A stretch of 64,000 bases of DNA, from positions 372,001 to 436,000 of the forward strand of contig CAVWAJ010000007.1 in NCBI GenBank assembly GCA_963752965.1, in the 5' to 3' direction. The stretch comes from QHXW01 sp963752965 (lineage in GTDB: Bacteria; Acidobacteriota; Terriglobia; Bryobacterales; Bryobacteraceae). The notes under the pieces are model-generated. The model did not search any database and had not been told where the DNA came from. It saw only the letters and a program-made list of their open reading frames with translations. Positions within the stretch are counted from its first letter, which is position 1; the number at the start of each line of letters is the position of its first letter. Below, piece by piece: positions 45,388-54,166 of the stretch. The position numbers and the translations under genes are program-made.

Positions 45388-46253
45388 CTGTCCGGCTTCT
45401 TCACTCCGTTGCAGACTTCCAGCGCATCCTCGATCCCATCCGCCGTGCCGGCGATACCGTCGGCCTCGTGCCTACGATGGGAGCGCTTCATGCCGGGCAC
45501 GGGTGGCTGCTCGATACCGCCCGCCGGGAGTGCGCCTGCGTCGTAACGAGCGTTTTCGTCAACCCGATTCAGTTCGACCGCGGTGACGACTACGATCGTT
45601 ATCCGCGCAGTCTGGCCACCGACGCGGAGTTTTGCGGCACCCACGGCGTTGATATCGTGTTTGCACCATCCGCCGCGGAAATGTACCCGCGCACACAACT
45701 TGCATTCGTCGAAGTGACGCGCGTCACGGATCACCTCTGCGGCCAATTCCGGCCGGGCCACTTTCGCGGAGTGGCGACGGTTGTGCTCAAGCTGCTCAAC
45801 ATCGTCGCGCCCAGCCGTGCTTACTTTGGCGAAAAAGACGCTCAACAGCTCGCGGTCATCCGCCGTATGGTGCGCGACCTGAATGTACCCGTCACGATCG
45901 TCGAAGTGCCGACGGTACGAGACGCCGACGGCTTGGCGTTGAGTTCACGAAACCAGCATCTGAACGTAAGAGAGCGCCAGATTGCCCCGGTGCTGATCCG
46001 TGCGCTTCGATCCTCTCAGAGGCTCATCTCCGATGGCGGTACCCGCGCCGACGAGATCAAGCGGGAAGCCTCACGTGGCTTCGCGGAGCATCCCGAGGTC
46101 CGAGTCGAGTACCTGGAGATCGTCGATCCCGAGGAAATGCAGCCTGTCGACTCGATCCTGGGTCCCGTGCGCGTTGCGGGGGCCATTTGGATCGGCAAGA
46201 CGCGCCTGATCGACAATGTGCTGTGCATCCCGCCCGGCAGCCACCCGGCTTAA
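45384..46253 (+). CDS. panC: Pantothenate synthetase
   Basis: 289 aa; joins pantoate and beta-alanine with ATP. GTG start overlapping panB (GTGA). Motifs: VPTMGALHAGHGWLL (HIGH-type loop), VTSVFVNPIQF, DIVFAPSAAEMYP, GHFRGVATVVLKLLNIV, YFGEKDAQQLAVIRRMVRDLN and DADGLALSSRNQHL. Same length as the family. Forms the panBC operon. Confidence 0.96.
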   Translation: MTVRLLHSVADFQRILDPIRRAGDTVGLVPTMGALHAGHGWLLDTARRECACVVTSVFVNPIQFDRGDDYDRYPRSLATDAEFCGTHGVDIVFAPSAAEMYPRTQLAFVEVTRVTDHLCGQFRPGHFRGVATVVLKLLNIVAPSRAYFGEKDAQQLAVIRRMVRDLNVPVTIVEVPTVRDADGLALSSRNQHLNVRERQIAPVLIRALRSSQRLISDGGTRADEIKREASRGFAEHPEVRVEYLEIVDPEEMQPVDSILGPVRVAGAIWIGKTRLIDNVLCIPPGSHPA

Positions 46254-46386
46254 GCAAGTCGCGGTCGGATGCGGTGTCATGCATTTGTAATCGAATTCTC
46301 CGCTGACCTGACTTATGATCGAAGCAAGGGGGTTAACGGTTGCAAATGCACGGCCTTCCCGCACGGGCCGCCTCACGGCCCGGCCA

Positions 46387-49300
46387 ATGAAACAGCCGGC
46401 GGTTTGCCTGATCGCGCTTGCTCTTTCGGGATCAGCTAGTTACGCACGACCCAGAGTCGCGCTCGACCCAACAGAGGCTCTCCGGATCTACAATCATTCG
46501 GTATGGCAAGTGGAAGACGGCTTGCCGCAAAACTCCATCCAGGCCATCACTCAAACCAGCGACGGTTATCTTTGGATAGGCACAGAACTTGGCCTAGCCC
46601 GTTTTGACGGCATCCAATTCACCGTTTTCGATAGCAAGAACACAGCGCAGCTCCTATCGGGTTATATTAAGACGCTTCTTCCCGGACGCGACGGGTCCCT
46701 TTGGATCGGCACACGAAGGGGCCTGACCCGGCTTAAGGATGGGAAGTTCACCACGTACACGACGCGCGAAGGACTTTCCGGGGACGCCGTGGTATCGCTT
46801 GCGGAAGATCGCGACGGCCTACTGTGGATCGCCACTGAGAACGGCCTGGACCAGTTCGTAGGCGGGAAGTTACACAGGTATAGCGGCGGCTGGGATTCGT
46901 CCAAGATCAGCTGCCTTCTCTACGATCGCGACGGATACCTCTGGATAGGTACCGAAGACCAAGGCGTATACCGCCTGAAGGATGGGAGGTCCACACTCTT
47001 CACGACGCGGGGAGGTTTGCTCACCAACAAAGTCCTGTCTCTTTTTTCAGACCACGAAGGAAGCCTGTGGATCGGCACCGATAAGGGCCTGAACCGGCTT
47101 AGGGCAGGCCAGGTGTCCGCCTATACAACGCGCCAGGGACTTTCGAACCAGACGATTCTCTCCATCGGCGAGGGGCCGGACCACGCTATTTGGGCCGGAA
47201 CAGAGGGAGGTGGGCTCTGCCGGTTGGACAACCGGCGATTCACGGCATACAAGAATGACGACGGACTATCGAACGATGTGGTTCAGGCCCTCTACAGGGA
47301 TCTGGAAGGAAGCCTGTGGATCGGGACCGATGGCGGGGGTTTGGACCGGCTGAAGCCTAGAAACTTCCTCACTTACACGGCCAACGAGGGCCTATCGCAC
47401 AACCTGGTCACGGCCATACGCGAGAGCCGGGATAGAAGCCTCTGGATCGGCACTGAAGGAGGAGGTCTGAATCGCTTGCGGCGCGGAGAATTCACGGTCT
47501 ACTCGACCAAGCAGGGGCTTTCCAGTAACTTGATCCGATCGATCACGGAAGGCCTAAACGGTGATCTCTGGATAGGTACGGATGGCAGCGGGCTGAATCG
47601 CTTCAGCGACGGCAAGTTTCAGACTTACGGCGCAAAAGACGGGCTCCCCAATGGCGTCATTCTGTCCCTGGCTGTTGACGGCGGTGGAAGCCTATGGGTC
47701 GGCACCGCGAATGGGCTGGCGGAGTACCGCGATGGTAAGTTTCGAACATATTCGGCGCAGGATGGCGTTCCAGGCCGGGTCGTCATGAGCCTTTTTGTGA
47801 GCCGTGACGGTAGCCTGTGGATCGGGACTGTCGATGGCGGTCTGATCCGGCGGAAGGACGGCAAGTTCACGACGTACACCTCCAACGACGGCCTGCCGCC
47901 GGATTTTGTGGACGCGATCTACGAAGACCAGGAAGGCATCCTGTGGATCGGCACCAACGGCGGAGGATTGTGCCGTTTTGAAAGCGGTAAGTTCACTCTT
48001 TTGACCACGCGAGAGGGGCTGTTTAGCAACGTTATTTACCAAGTCCTCGAGGGCAGCCAGGGGAATCTGTGGATGGCGTCCAGCAAGGGTGTATTTCGCG
48101 TTCCCAAGCAGCAACTAAACGCGCTTTCCGCCGGCAAGATCAAGTCCGTCACTTCTTTCTCATACGACAAATCCGATGGGATGAAAAGTCCAGAATGTAC
48201 TGGACCGAACCAGCCGGCGGGCTGGAAAACAAAGGACGGCAGGCTATGGTTCCCCACCGTGAAAGGGGTGGCCGTGGTCGATCCCGAGCACCTTTTGGTG
48301 AACTTGACACCGCCTCCAGTGGTCATCGAAAGCGCCCTGATCGATAAGAAACCTGTTCCGGTGCAGGCGCAAGTGAGCCTCCCGCCCGGTCAGGGACAAT
48401 TTGAATTCCACTACTCCGGGCTCAGTTTTCTAGCCCCTCAGAAAGTGAGGTTCCGGTACAAATTGGAAGGTTTCGACCCGGACTGGGTGGAAGCAGGCGA
48501 TCGGCGGGTGGCTTACTACACGAACATGGCCCCTGGGAGCTACACGTTTCGAGTAGTGGCCCGCAATAACGACGGCGTCTGGAATGAAAACGGGGCTTCC
48601 ATCAAGATTTCCCTGGAGCCGCATTTTTACCAGACGGACTACTTCTACGCGATCTGCATTCTGATGACCTCTCTCGTAGGGATCGGCGCCTATCGCCTTA
48701 GGATGAGACAGCTGAGGGAGCGCGAAGAACAGCTCATCTCGTTGGTGGACGAACGCACGAAAGAACTGCGGCAGGAAATTGCGGAACGAAATCGGGCCGA
48801 AAGCTTGCGCCAGCAGAGCGAAAAGCGATTCTCGCTCTTGTTCGCGGCGAGCCCTCTGCCGATGTTTCTCTACGACATGAAGACGTTGGAGTATCTGGAA
48901 GTGAATGACGCCGCGGTGCGCCACTATGGCTACACGCGCGAAGAATTCCTCCGAATGACCCTTGCGGACATACGGCCTCCCGAAGATCTTGAGCGCATGG
49001 CCGAATCCGTCAAGAATCAGAGCTCGACTCCACAGCATCTCGGCCAGTGGCGGCACATCTTGAGGGATGGCACGCTGATCGATGTCGAGATTATCGCCCA
49101 CACACTTGAGCTAAATGGCCGGCAGGTATCTCTTGTGGTGGCGCAGGACATCACCGAACGCAAGCGCCTGGAAGAACAGCTGAGAAACTCGAAGGAGGCG
49201 GCGGAGGCCGCTAGCCGCACCAAGAGCGAGTTTCTCGCGAATATGAGCCACGAGCTCCGCACCCCGATGAATGGCGTTCTGGGAATGACCGACCTGGTCC

Positions 49301-49950
49301 TGGACACCGAGCTCACTGAGGAACAGCGCGAGTACTTGCTCGATGCCAGGCGATCGGCGGAGTCTTTGCTGGCGCTGCTGAATGACATTCTCGATCTCTC
49401 CAAGATCGAAGCGGGCCGGATGGAACTGAGCCACACAAGTTTCTCGCTGCGAGAGTGCGTCAAGGCGGCCGCCGCCACCTTGACGATCAACGCGGAACAA
49501 AAAGGCCTGCGGCTTTCCGCCGATGTCGCGGACGAGGCGCCCGATCAAATCACGGGAGATCCCTTGCGGCTTCGCCAAGTGATGCTGAATCTGCTGAACA
49601 ACGCTATCAAGTTTACGACCTCCGGATCCATTGCATTGCGGGCCACGCTTGACGATCAGCGCTCGGACAACGTCACGCTGCATTTCTCTGTTGCCGACAC
49701 GGGTATCGGAATCCCCGCCGATAAGCTCGATCTGATCTTCGAAGCGTTCCGCCAGGCCGATTCCTCCACGTCGCGAACATATGGCGGAACCGGTTTGGGA
49801 TTGACCATCTGTTCGCGGCTGGTCAAGATGATGGGCGGGCACATTTGGGTGGAGAGCGAGCCCGGCAAAGGCAGTACGTTTCACTTCACCGCGAGTTTTC
49901 AGCTGGACACCGACGCCGCGCGTCCTCCCAGGGCCGCGCTAAGCCGCTAG
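46387..49950 (+). CDS. Reg_prop (two-component regulator propeller) sensor histidine kinase with PAS
   Basis: 1187 aa from the ATG at 46387, which gives a signal peptide (MKQPAVCLIALALSGSASYA); 46315 is possible. The periplasmic part has 13 visible LWIGT-type Reg_prop repeats, about 42 residues each (two seven-bladed propellers, one blade degenerate), then a Y_Y_Y domain (FRYKLEGFDPDWVEAGDRRVAYYTNMAPGSYTFRV) and a TM helix near 760-780. Cytoplasmic: coiled coil, PAS (RFSLLFAASPLPMFLYD), HisKA (MSHELRTPMNGVLGM) and HATPase (NLLNNAIKF, DTGIGIP, GGTGLGLT). No receiver or HTH domain. Likely senses an extracellular or periplasmic ligand such as a glycan, as known for hybrid relatives. Confidence 0.93.
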   Translation: MKQPAVCLIALALSGSASYARPRVALDPTEALRIYNHSVWQVEDGLPQNSIQAITQTSDGYLWIGTELGLARFDGIQFTVFDSKNTAQLLSGYIKTLLPGRDGSLWIGTRRGLTRLKDGKFTTYTTREGLSGDAVVSLAEDRDGLLWIATENGLDQFVGGKLHRYSGGWDSSKISCLLYDRDGYLWIGTEDQGVYRLKDGRSTLFTTRGGLLTNKVLSLFSDHEGSLWIGTDKGLNRLRAGQVSAYTTRQGLSNQTILSIGEGPDHAIWAGTEGGGLCRLDNRRFTAYKNDDGLSNDVVQALYRDLEGSLWIGTDGGGLDRLKPRNFLTYTANEGLSHNLVTAIRESRDRSLWIGTEGGGLNRLRRGEFTVYSTKQGLSSNLIRSITEGLNGDLWIGTDGSGLNRFSDGKFQTYGAKDGLPNGVILSLAVDGGGSLWVGTANGLAEYRDGKFRTYSAQDGVPGRVVMSLFVSRDGSLWIGTVDGGLIRRKDGKFTTYTSNDGLPPDFVDAIYEDQEGILWIGTNGGGLCRFESGKFTLLTTREGLFSNVIYQVLEGSQGNLWMASSKGVFRVPKQQLNALSAGKIKSVTSFSYDKSDGMKSPECTGPNQPAGWKTKDGRLWFPTVKGVAVVDPEHLLVNLTPPPVVIESALIDKKPVPVQAQVSLPPGQGQFEFHYSGLSFLAPQKVRFRYKLEGFDPDWVEAGDRRVAYYTNMAPGSYTFRVVARNNDGVWNENGASIKISLEPHFYQTDYFYAICILMTSLVGIGAYRLRMRQLREREEQLISLVDERTKELRQEIAERNRAESLRQQSEKRFSLLFAASPLPMFLYDMKTLEYLEVNDAAVRHYGYTREEFLRMTLADIRPPEDLERMAESVKNQSSTPQHLGQWRHILRDGTLIDVEIIAHTLELNGRQVSLVVAQDITERKRLEEQLRNSKEAAEAASRTKSEFLANMSHELRTPMNGVLGMTDLVLDTELTEEQREYLLDARRSAESLLALLNDILDLSKIEAGRMELSHTSFSLRECVKAAAATLTINAEQKGLRLSADVADEAPDQITGDPLRLRQVMLNLLNNAIKFTTSGSIALRATLDDQRSDNVTLHFSVADTGIGIPADKLDLIFEAFRQADSSTSRTYGGTGLGLTICSRLVKMMGGHIWVESEPGKGSTFHFTASFQLDTDAARPPRAALSR

Positions 49951-50622
49951 CGGGTGTCTCCGCTCCACGCCCGACAGCATCTCCCAAAGCGCATCGAGCA
50001 CGCGGCCGGCCGACTCTTTGACTGCGGCCGCGTTGCTCGCATCCACGTAACGCTCCAGCAGCTCGCGCTCGACGCGTGAGTGTTCCTTGTCCGCCTCGAT
50101 ATGCGCGTCAAAGTAAGCCAGTGTGCGCAGACTGTCGATATCGAGATGCTTTTTGAGCCCTTCTATCTTCGATTCCGCGACCGCCGGAATCTGGCTCTCA
50201 TACGCATACAGCGCCGCCAAGCCCTCAGCCGTGCTTCCGTCTTTGCAGATGGAGCGGAAGGTCCGAATGAGGCCGGTCGTCTCCTGCCACAACTCGGTGA
50301 GTTGGACTTCCTCGCGATTCACGCCCACGCCCTCCGCGAAGCGCAGCCACAGTTCCGGGTGATTGGGGTTCCCGGCTTCCTCATCCACCAGGTTGGCAAG
50401 AATGTGGCGCCGCGTCTCGCCGTCGGTGGTATTCGCATGCACGGCGGACAAATATGTCGGAAACGCTGCCACGTGGTGATAGTACTGCTTCGCGTAGTCG
50501 GCCAGCGCTTCGCGGCTCAACTGTCCGCGGGTCCAGCGCTGATAGAACGGATGCAACAGTATCCTCCGGGCATTCACTTGTGCGTCAATGGCGTTGATGA
50601 ATGAACTTGCTTCGTTGCTCAT
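49939..50622 (-). CDS. CADD-like diiron oxygenase, candidate non-canonical pABA synthase
   Basis: 227 aa, TenA/heme-oxygenase-like fold. Aligned by eye to the chlamydial CADD protein (CT610), the residues sit at the same numbers: Tyr27 (HPFYQRW) and Lys152, and metal ligands Glu81, His88, Glu142, His174, Asp178 and His181. In CADD, Tyr27 is known to be cleaved from the protein itself to yield p-aminobenzoate for folate. A pABA role here is inferred from conservation. The start overlaps the thioesterase stop by 4 nt; the stop overlaps the end of the convergent histidine kinase by 12 nt. PQQ synthesis protein PqqC is a more distant relative and less likely. Confidence 0.87.
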   Translation of the reverse strand: MSNEASSFINAIDAQVNARRILLHPFYQRWTRGQLSREALADYAKQYYHHVAAFPTYLSAVHANTTDGETRRHILANLVDEEAGNPNHPELWLRFAEGVGVNREEVQLTELWQETTGLIRTFRSICKDGSTAEGLAALYAYESQIPAVAESKIEGLKKHLDIDSLRTLAYFDAHIEADKEHSRVERELLERYVDASNAAAVKESAGRVLDALWEMLSGVERRHPLAA

Positions 50623-51146
50623 GGTTTCCTCTCAGGTGGCAGTGTTGCGATTTCATTTACAGCGATGTGAGCCGCCTTCGTCCGCCGGCGCAGTTCCAAC
50701 CGATACTCGCGTCTTTGAAGCGCTTCGTCATATCGCCGGCACTCTTCCGGGCCCTCAGGAATTACCGGACAGATCGGCGTGCGTTTTCCCTCAGCGTCGA
50801 GCGCCACAAACGTCAGATACGCCGAGGACGTGTGGAGGCGGTCACCGGTGCGCAAATCTTCCACCCAAACCTTCACGCCCACTTCCATTGAGGTGTGGAA
50901 AACGCGGTTTACCGACGACCGCAACAGAATGAGCTGCCCGATTTGCACCGGGTGCAGAAAATTCATGTGGTCCACCGAAGCTGTGACTACCGCGCAGCGC
51001 GCGTGCCGCAACGCCGCTAGCGCCCCGGCCAAGTCCACCAGGTGCATGACCTTGCCGCCCAGAACGTGGCCCAGAACGTTGGCATCGTTCGGCAGGGCCA
51101 ACTCCGAATATTCCGACTGCGATTCGCGGACGGGTTTCGCTTGCAT
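50619..51146 (-). CDS. Hotdog-fold acyl-CoA thioesterase
   Basis: 175 aa from the ATG at 51146; the open frame upstream to 51404 has shadow-frame composition. Signature: SELALPNDANVLGHVLGGKVMHLVDLAGALAA, typical of the YciA-type acyl-CoA hydrolases, followed by VVTASVDHMNFLHPV and VKVWVEDLRTGDRLHTSSAYLTFVA. It hydrolyses acyl-CoA; chain length unknown. The stop overlaps the CADD-like start by 4 nt, so the two are coupled. Confidence 0.9.
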   Translation of the reverse strand: MQAKPVRESQSEYSELALPNDANVLGHVLGGKVMHLVDLAGALAALRHARCAVVTASVDHMNFLHPVQIGQLILLRSSVNRVFHTSMEVGVKVWVEDLRTGDRLHTSSAYLTFVALDAEGKRTPICPVIPEGPEECRRYDEALQRREYRLELRRRTKAAHIAVNEIATLPPERKP

Positions 51147-51160
51147 AGAGGATGAACCGG

Positions 51161-51568
51161 TCAAGCCGCCGCTGGCCTGCGCCGCAGATAGCTTCCGACG
51201 TATGCCAGCACCTGCCGCTCCAGCACGGGATCTTCGGCCAGGGCCGTCAACGCACCGCGCGTCTTCTGATATTCGAATGCACCACGGCGATGCGGATGAT
51301 GATCCCGCTCCACAACGTACTCGACACGGATCAAGTCGCCCCGGTCCTGCGCAATCACGAAGCGCACAGCGTCGCCCGCGTTCGTTCCCTGGCAACGCGC
51401 GCACCTTCCCCGCGCATAGCCCATGTTACAGAACTCGTTCAGCGTGGAATCATCCGGGACAAAAGACGCGGCCTCGGCCCGGCAAACTCCTCGCCAGACA
51501 TCTCCCAGCGGCATGCGCGTCGTTGCTTCGCGCCATCGCTCAAGGGGCTCAAAAAATGGGCACGCCAC
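51161..51568 (-). CDS. Cysteine-rich hypothetical protein
   Basis: About 136 aa from a GTG at 51568 (VACPFFEPLERW); the frame is open further upstream, but that would run into the divergent TPR gene. Cysteines lie in ACPFF, GVC, EFCNMGYARGRCARC (five of them in the N-terminal half). The motif CPFFEP...PLGD.W.GVC...CN.GYARG.C recurs, from memory, in acidobacterial hypothetical proteins, and could bind a metal or iron-sulfur cluster (inference). The thioesterase gene follows after 14 nt on the same strand. Confidence 0.62.
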   Translation of the reverse strand: MACPFFEPLERWREATTRMPLGDVWRGVCRAEAASFVPDDSTLNEFCNMGYARGRCARCQGTNAGDAVRFVIAQDRGDLIRVEYVVERDHHPHRRGAFEYQKTRGALTALAEDPVLERQVLAYVGSYLRRRPAAA

Positions 51569-51588
51569 CGAGGTATAGTAGCACAGGG

Positions 51589-51903
51589 ATGCCGGAAAAT
51601 CGGTTGGACATTTTGAAGAACCTGGTGGCGCAAAATCCGAGCGACAGCTTCGCGCGCTACGGTTTGGCGATGGCATACGCGAGCACCGGCGACTACGGGC
51701 AGGCCGTGGAAGAATACGGCAAGCTGATCGGCCTCAATCCCAAATACGTGGCCGCTTACTATCACGGTGGCCAAGCTCTCGAAAAACTTGGACGGACGGA
51801 CGAAGCCCGGGACATCTACCGCCGCGGCATCGTGACCAGCACTGAGATCGGCGACCAGCATACGCGCAGCGAACTGGAAGCCGCGCTCGATCTGCTCGGC
51901 TAA
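51589..51903 (+). CDS. Small TPR protein
   Basis: 104 aa starting MPENRLDILKNLVAQNPSDSF. Two TPR units are evident: FARYGLAMAYASTGDYGQAVEEYGKLIGLNP and YVAAYYHGGQALEKLGRTDEARDIYRRGI. No signal peptide; cytoplasmic protein-interaction module. The 5' end is only 20 bp from the divergent Cys-rich gene. It precedes rpoN by 83 nt. Confidence 0.82.
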   Translation: MPENRLDILKNLVAQNPSDSFARYGLAMAYASTGDYGQAVEEYGKLIGLNPKYVAAYYHGGQALEKLGRTDEARDIYRRGIVTSTEIGDQHTRSELEAALDLLG

Positions 51904-51986
51904 CGCGGTACGACGCTTTTTCCATATCACCTCGCAACTGTCGGGCCAAATGTATTTGGGGATGCTTTTGTTATCATAAGAGTCGG

Positions 51987-53588
51987 ATGAGCTTGCTTTC
52001 GCCCAGACTGCAATTGAAGGTCGCGCAGAAGCAGATTCTCACCCCGGGTCTCGTCCAGATGGTGACGGTCTTGCAGTTGAACCGTCTGGAACTGAAGGAG
52101 ATGATCAACCAGGAGATCGTCAACAACCCCGTCCTGGAAGAAGCAACGGAAGATAGCGCGGAGGAGATCACGCCGGAGGAGTTGCAGCCGCTGCTGGAAG
52201 CTCCGGAGCGCATCGAGCCCGCCGATCAGCAAATTCTGGAAAGTACCAACGGCTTGAGCGACGGCGCGGCCGAAATGGCCGCCGGTGAAATTACACTCGA
52301 GCCGAGCCTTCCTCAGGAAGCCGCCGCGGACGTGGCCGAAGGCGCGGTGCCGTTAGATGCCGCGCTGCCCGCCACCGAGGAAACCCCCACAGCCGCGGAT
52401 CCTTTTGACGAGATCGATTTCGGCTCCTTCTTTGACGATTACCTGGACCCGGGTTACAAGAGCCCGGCGGCCGAGTCGGTCGAAAAGCCATCCTTCGAAA
52501 CTTTCCTTTCCGCTCCGCTCACTTTAGGCGACCACCTACGCTCGCAACTGAGTGTGAGCGTGATTGCCGACGACATCCGGGATGCAGCCGAAACCATCAT
52601 CGGCAATCTGGATGAAGACGGATACCTGACAGCGCCGCTCGAGGAAATCGCCGCCATGGGCGACCATACGCAGGAGCAGATTGAGGCCGCGCTGAAGGCC
52701 GTGCAATCGCTGGATCCGGCGGGTGTGGGCGCGCGCGACTTGCGTGAGTGCCTGCTGCTCCAGCTTGACAGCCGCAACGCCAAGGGCGGCGTGGCGTGGC
52801 AAATTGTCGCCAACCACCTCCGCCTTGTAGAAACGCGGCAGTTGCGGGAACTGGCGAAAGTGCTGGGCCGCCCAGCCGAGCACATCGAGATCGCCGTCCA
52901 CGTGATCAAACGGCTGAATCCGAGGCCCGGCCTGCGTTATTCCGGACCCGGCGCGCGCGTGGTCGAACCCGACGTCTACATTACCAAGGATGGCGACAAC
53001 TGGATCATCCAAATGAACGACGAGGAGATCCCGCAGCTCCGCCTGAATTCGCAGTACCGCAAGATGCTGGACCGCGACCAGGGCGCGGCCAAGGACGTGC
53101 GCGATTACGTGCGCGAGCGCTACACTTCAGCCATCCAGTTGATGAAGAATATCGAGCAGCGGAAGCAGACCATTCTCAAAGTTTGCGAGAGCATCGTGCG
53201 CCGCCAGACCGAGTTTTTGGCCCAGGGCCTCGACTATCTCAAACCGATGATGATCAAAGAGGTGGCGGAGGAAGTGGGCGTACATCCCTCCACCGTCAGC
53301 CGGGCCGTTGCCAGCAAGTATGTGCACACGCCGCAGGGAGTGTTCGAGCTGCGTTATTTCTTCTCCGAGGCGGTCCAGGGGCCTCAGGGAAGCGGAACGC
53401 CGCTGCTTCTCTTGAAGCGGCGCGTCAAGAAAATGATCGAGGAGGAAGATAGCGCGCACCCACTGACCGATGAGCAGATCACCGCGATGCTGCAAGCTTC
53501 CGGCATTCAGGTCACGCGCCGAACGGTAGCGAAGTACCGCGAAGACATGAAGATTCCCTCCACGCATCAACGACGCATCCGGAACTAG
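51987..53588 (+). CDS. rpoN: RNA polymerase sigma-54 factor
   Basis: 533 aa. Region I is the Gln/Leu-rich N-terminus (RLQLKVAQKQILTPGLVQMVTVLQLNRLEL), region II is acidic (about 65-160), and region III has the core-binding domain and HTH (VAEEVGVHPSTVSRAVASKYVHTP). The RpoN box is RRTVAKYREDM near the C-terminus. Directs transcription from -24/-12 promoters with AAA+ activators. It heads the conserved block rpoN-hpf-rapZ. Confidence 0.97.
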   Translation: MSLLSPRLQLKVAQKQILTPGLVQMVTVLQLNRLELKEMINQEIVNNPVLEEATEDSAEEITPEELQPLLEAPERIEPADQQILESTNGLSDGAAEMAAGEITLEPSLPQEAAADVAEGAVPLDAALPATEETPTAADPFDEIDFGSFFDDYLDPGYKSPAAESVEKPSFETFLSAPLTLGDHLRSQLSVSVIADDIRDAAETIIGNLDEDGYLTAPLEEIAAMGDHTQEQIEAALKAVQSLDPAGVGARDLRECLLLQLDSRNAKGGVAWQIVANHLRLVETRQLRELAKVLGRPAEHIEIAVHVIKRLNPRPGLRYSGPGARVVEPDVYITKDGDNWIIQMNDEEIPQLRLNSQYRKMLDRDQGAAKDVRDYVRERYTSAIQLMKNIEQRKQTILKVCESIVRRQTEFLAQGLDYLKPMMIKEVAEEVGVHPSTVSRAVASKYVHTPQGVFELRYFFSEAVQGPQGSGTPLLLLKRRVKKMIEEEDSAHPLTDEQITAMLQASGIQVTRRTVAKYREDMKIPSTHQRRIRN

Positions 53589-53617
53589 TCGTCCCGGCTG
53601 AACCTGGAGGTCTGTAC

Positions 53618-54160
53618 ATGCGAATTACATACACCGGCAGACAAGTGGAACTGGCTCCAGCCCAGCTTCGCAAGATCGAAGCTCAATTTGACAAGCTCGG
53701 CAAGCTGCTCGACCGCAAGCACGAGCGAGAAGCGCACGTGGTGCTCTCCCACGAGCGGCATCTGCATCGCGCTGAAATCAGCGTGAACTACCATAACCAT
53801 CCGCTCGTGTGCCTCGGCGAGAACACGGACCTGTTTACGGCCATCCATTCTGCCATCGAGAAGCTGGAAAAACAGGCCATCAAAGTCCGCGCCAAGTGGC
53901 GTGACACCAAGCGTGCGCCGAAAACAACGCCGGCCGAGCCCGCAACCGCCGCTCCGGCTCCGGAACCTTCGAGCGAAGGGGAAGAGAAGAAGATTTTCCG
54001 TATCAATCATCACCAGCGCCGCAAACCCATGACGCTGGATGAAGCGCTTCTCGAAATGGAGAGCGACCGCGACTACCTTGTCTACCGCGATGCCGAGACC
54101 GACCGACTGGCGGTTCTCGTGCGCCGCCGGGACGGCAACTTCGATTTGGTGGAAGCCTGA
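53618..54160 (+). CDS. hpf: Long-form ribosome hibernation promoting factor
   Basis: 180 aa. The N-terminal S30AE domain (MRITYTGRQVELAPAQLRKIEAQF...HHVVL-type strands) covers about 1-100, followed by a Pro/Ala-rich linker and the C-terminal dimerisation domain (KPMTLDEALLEMESDRDYLVYRD). This long form makes 100S ribosome dimers in stationary phase. A strong GGAGG lies upstream. Standard position directly after rpoN. Confidence 0.95.
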   Translation: MRITYTGRQVELAPAQLRKIEAQFDKLGKLLDRKHEREAHVVLSHERHLHRAEISVNYHNHPLVCLGENTDLFTAIHSAIEKLEKQAIKVRAKWRDTKRAPKTTPAEPATAAPAPEPSSEGEEKKIFRINHHQRRKPMTLDEALLEMESDRDYLVYRDAETDRLAVLVRRRDGNFDLVEA

Positions 54161-54166
54161 CACCGA

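Noticed and set aside
46561..48090. Tandem DNA repeats in the kinase gene that might suggest a CRISPR or satellite
   Set aside because: They encode the LWIGT Reg_prop blades in one continuous frame; spacing (~126 bp) and divergence fit protein repeats, not an array.
51568..51676. Upstream extension of the Cys-rich protein to an ATG at 51676
   Set aside because: It would overlap the divergent TPR gene by most of its 5' end, and the added residues look random.
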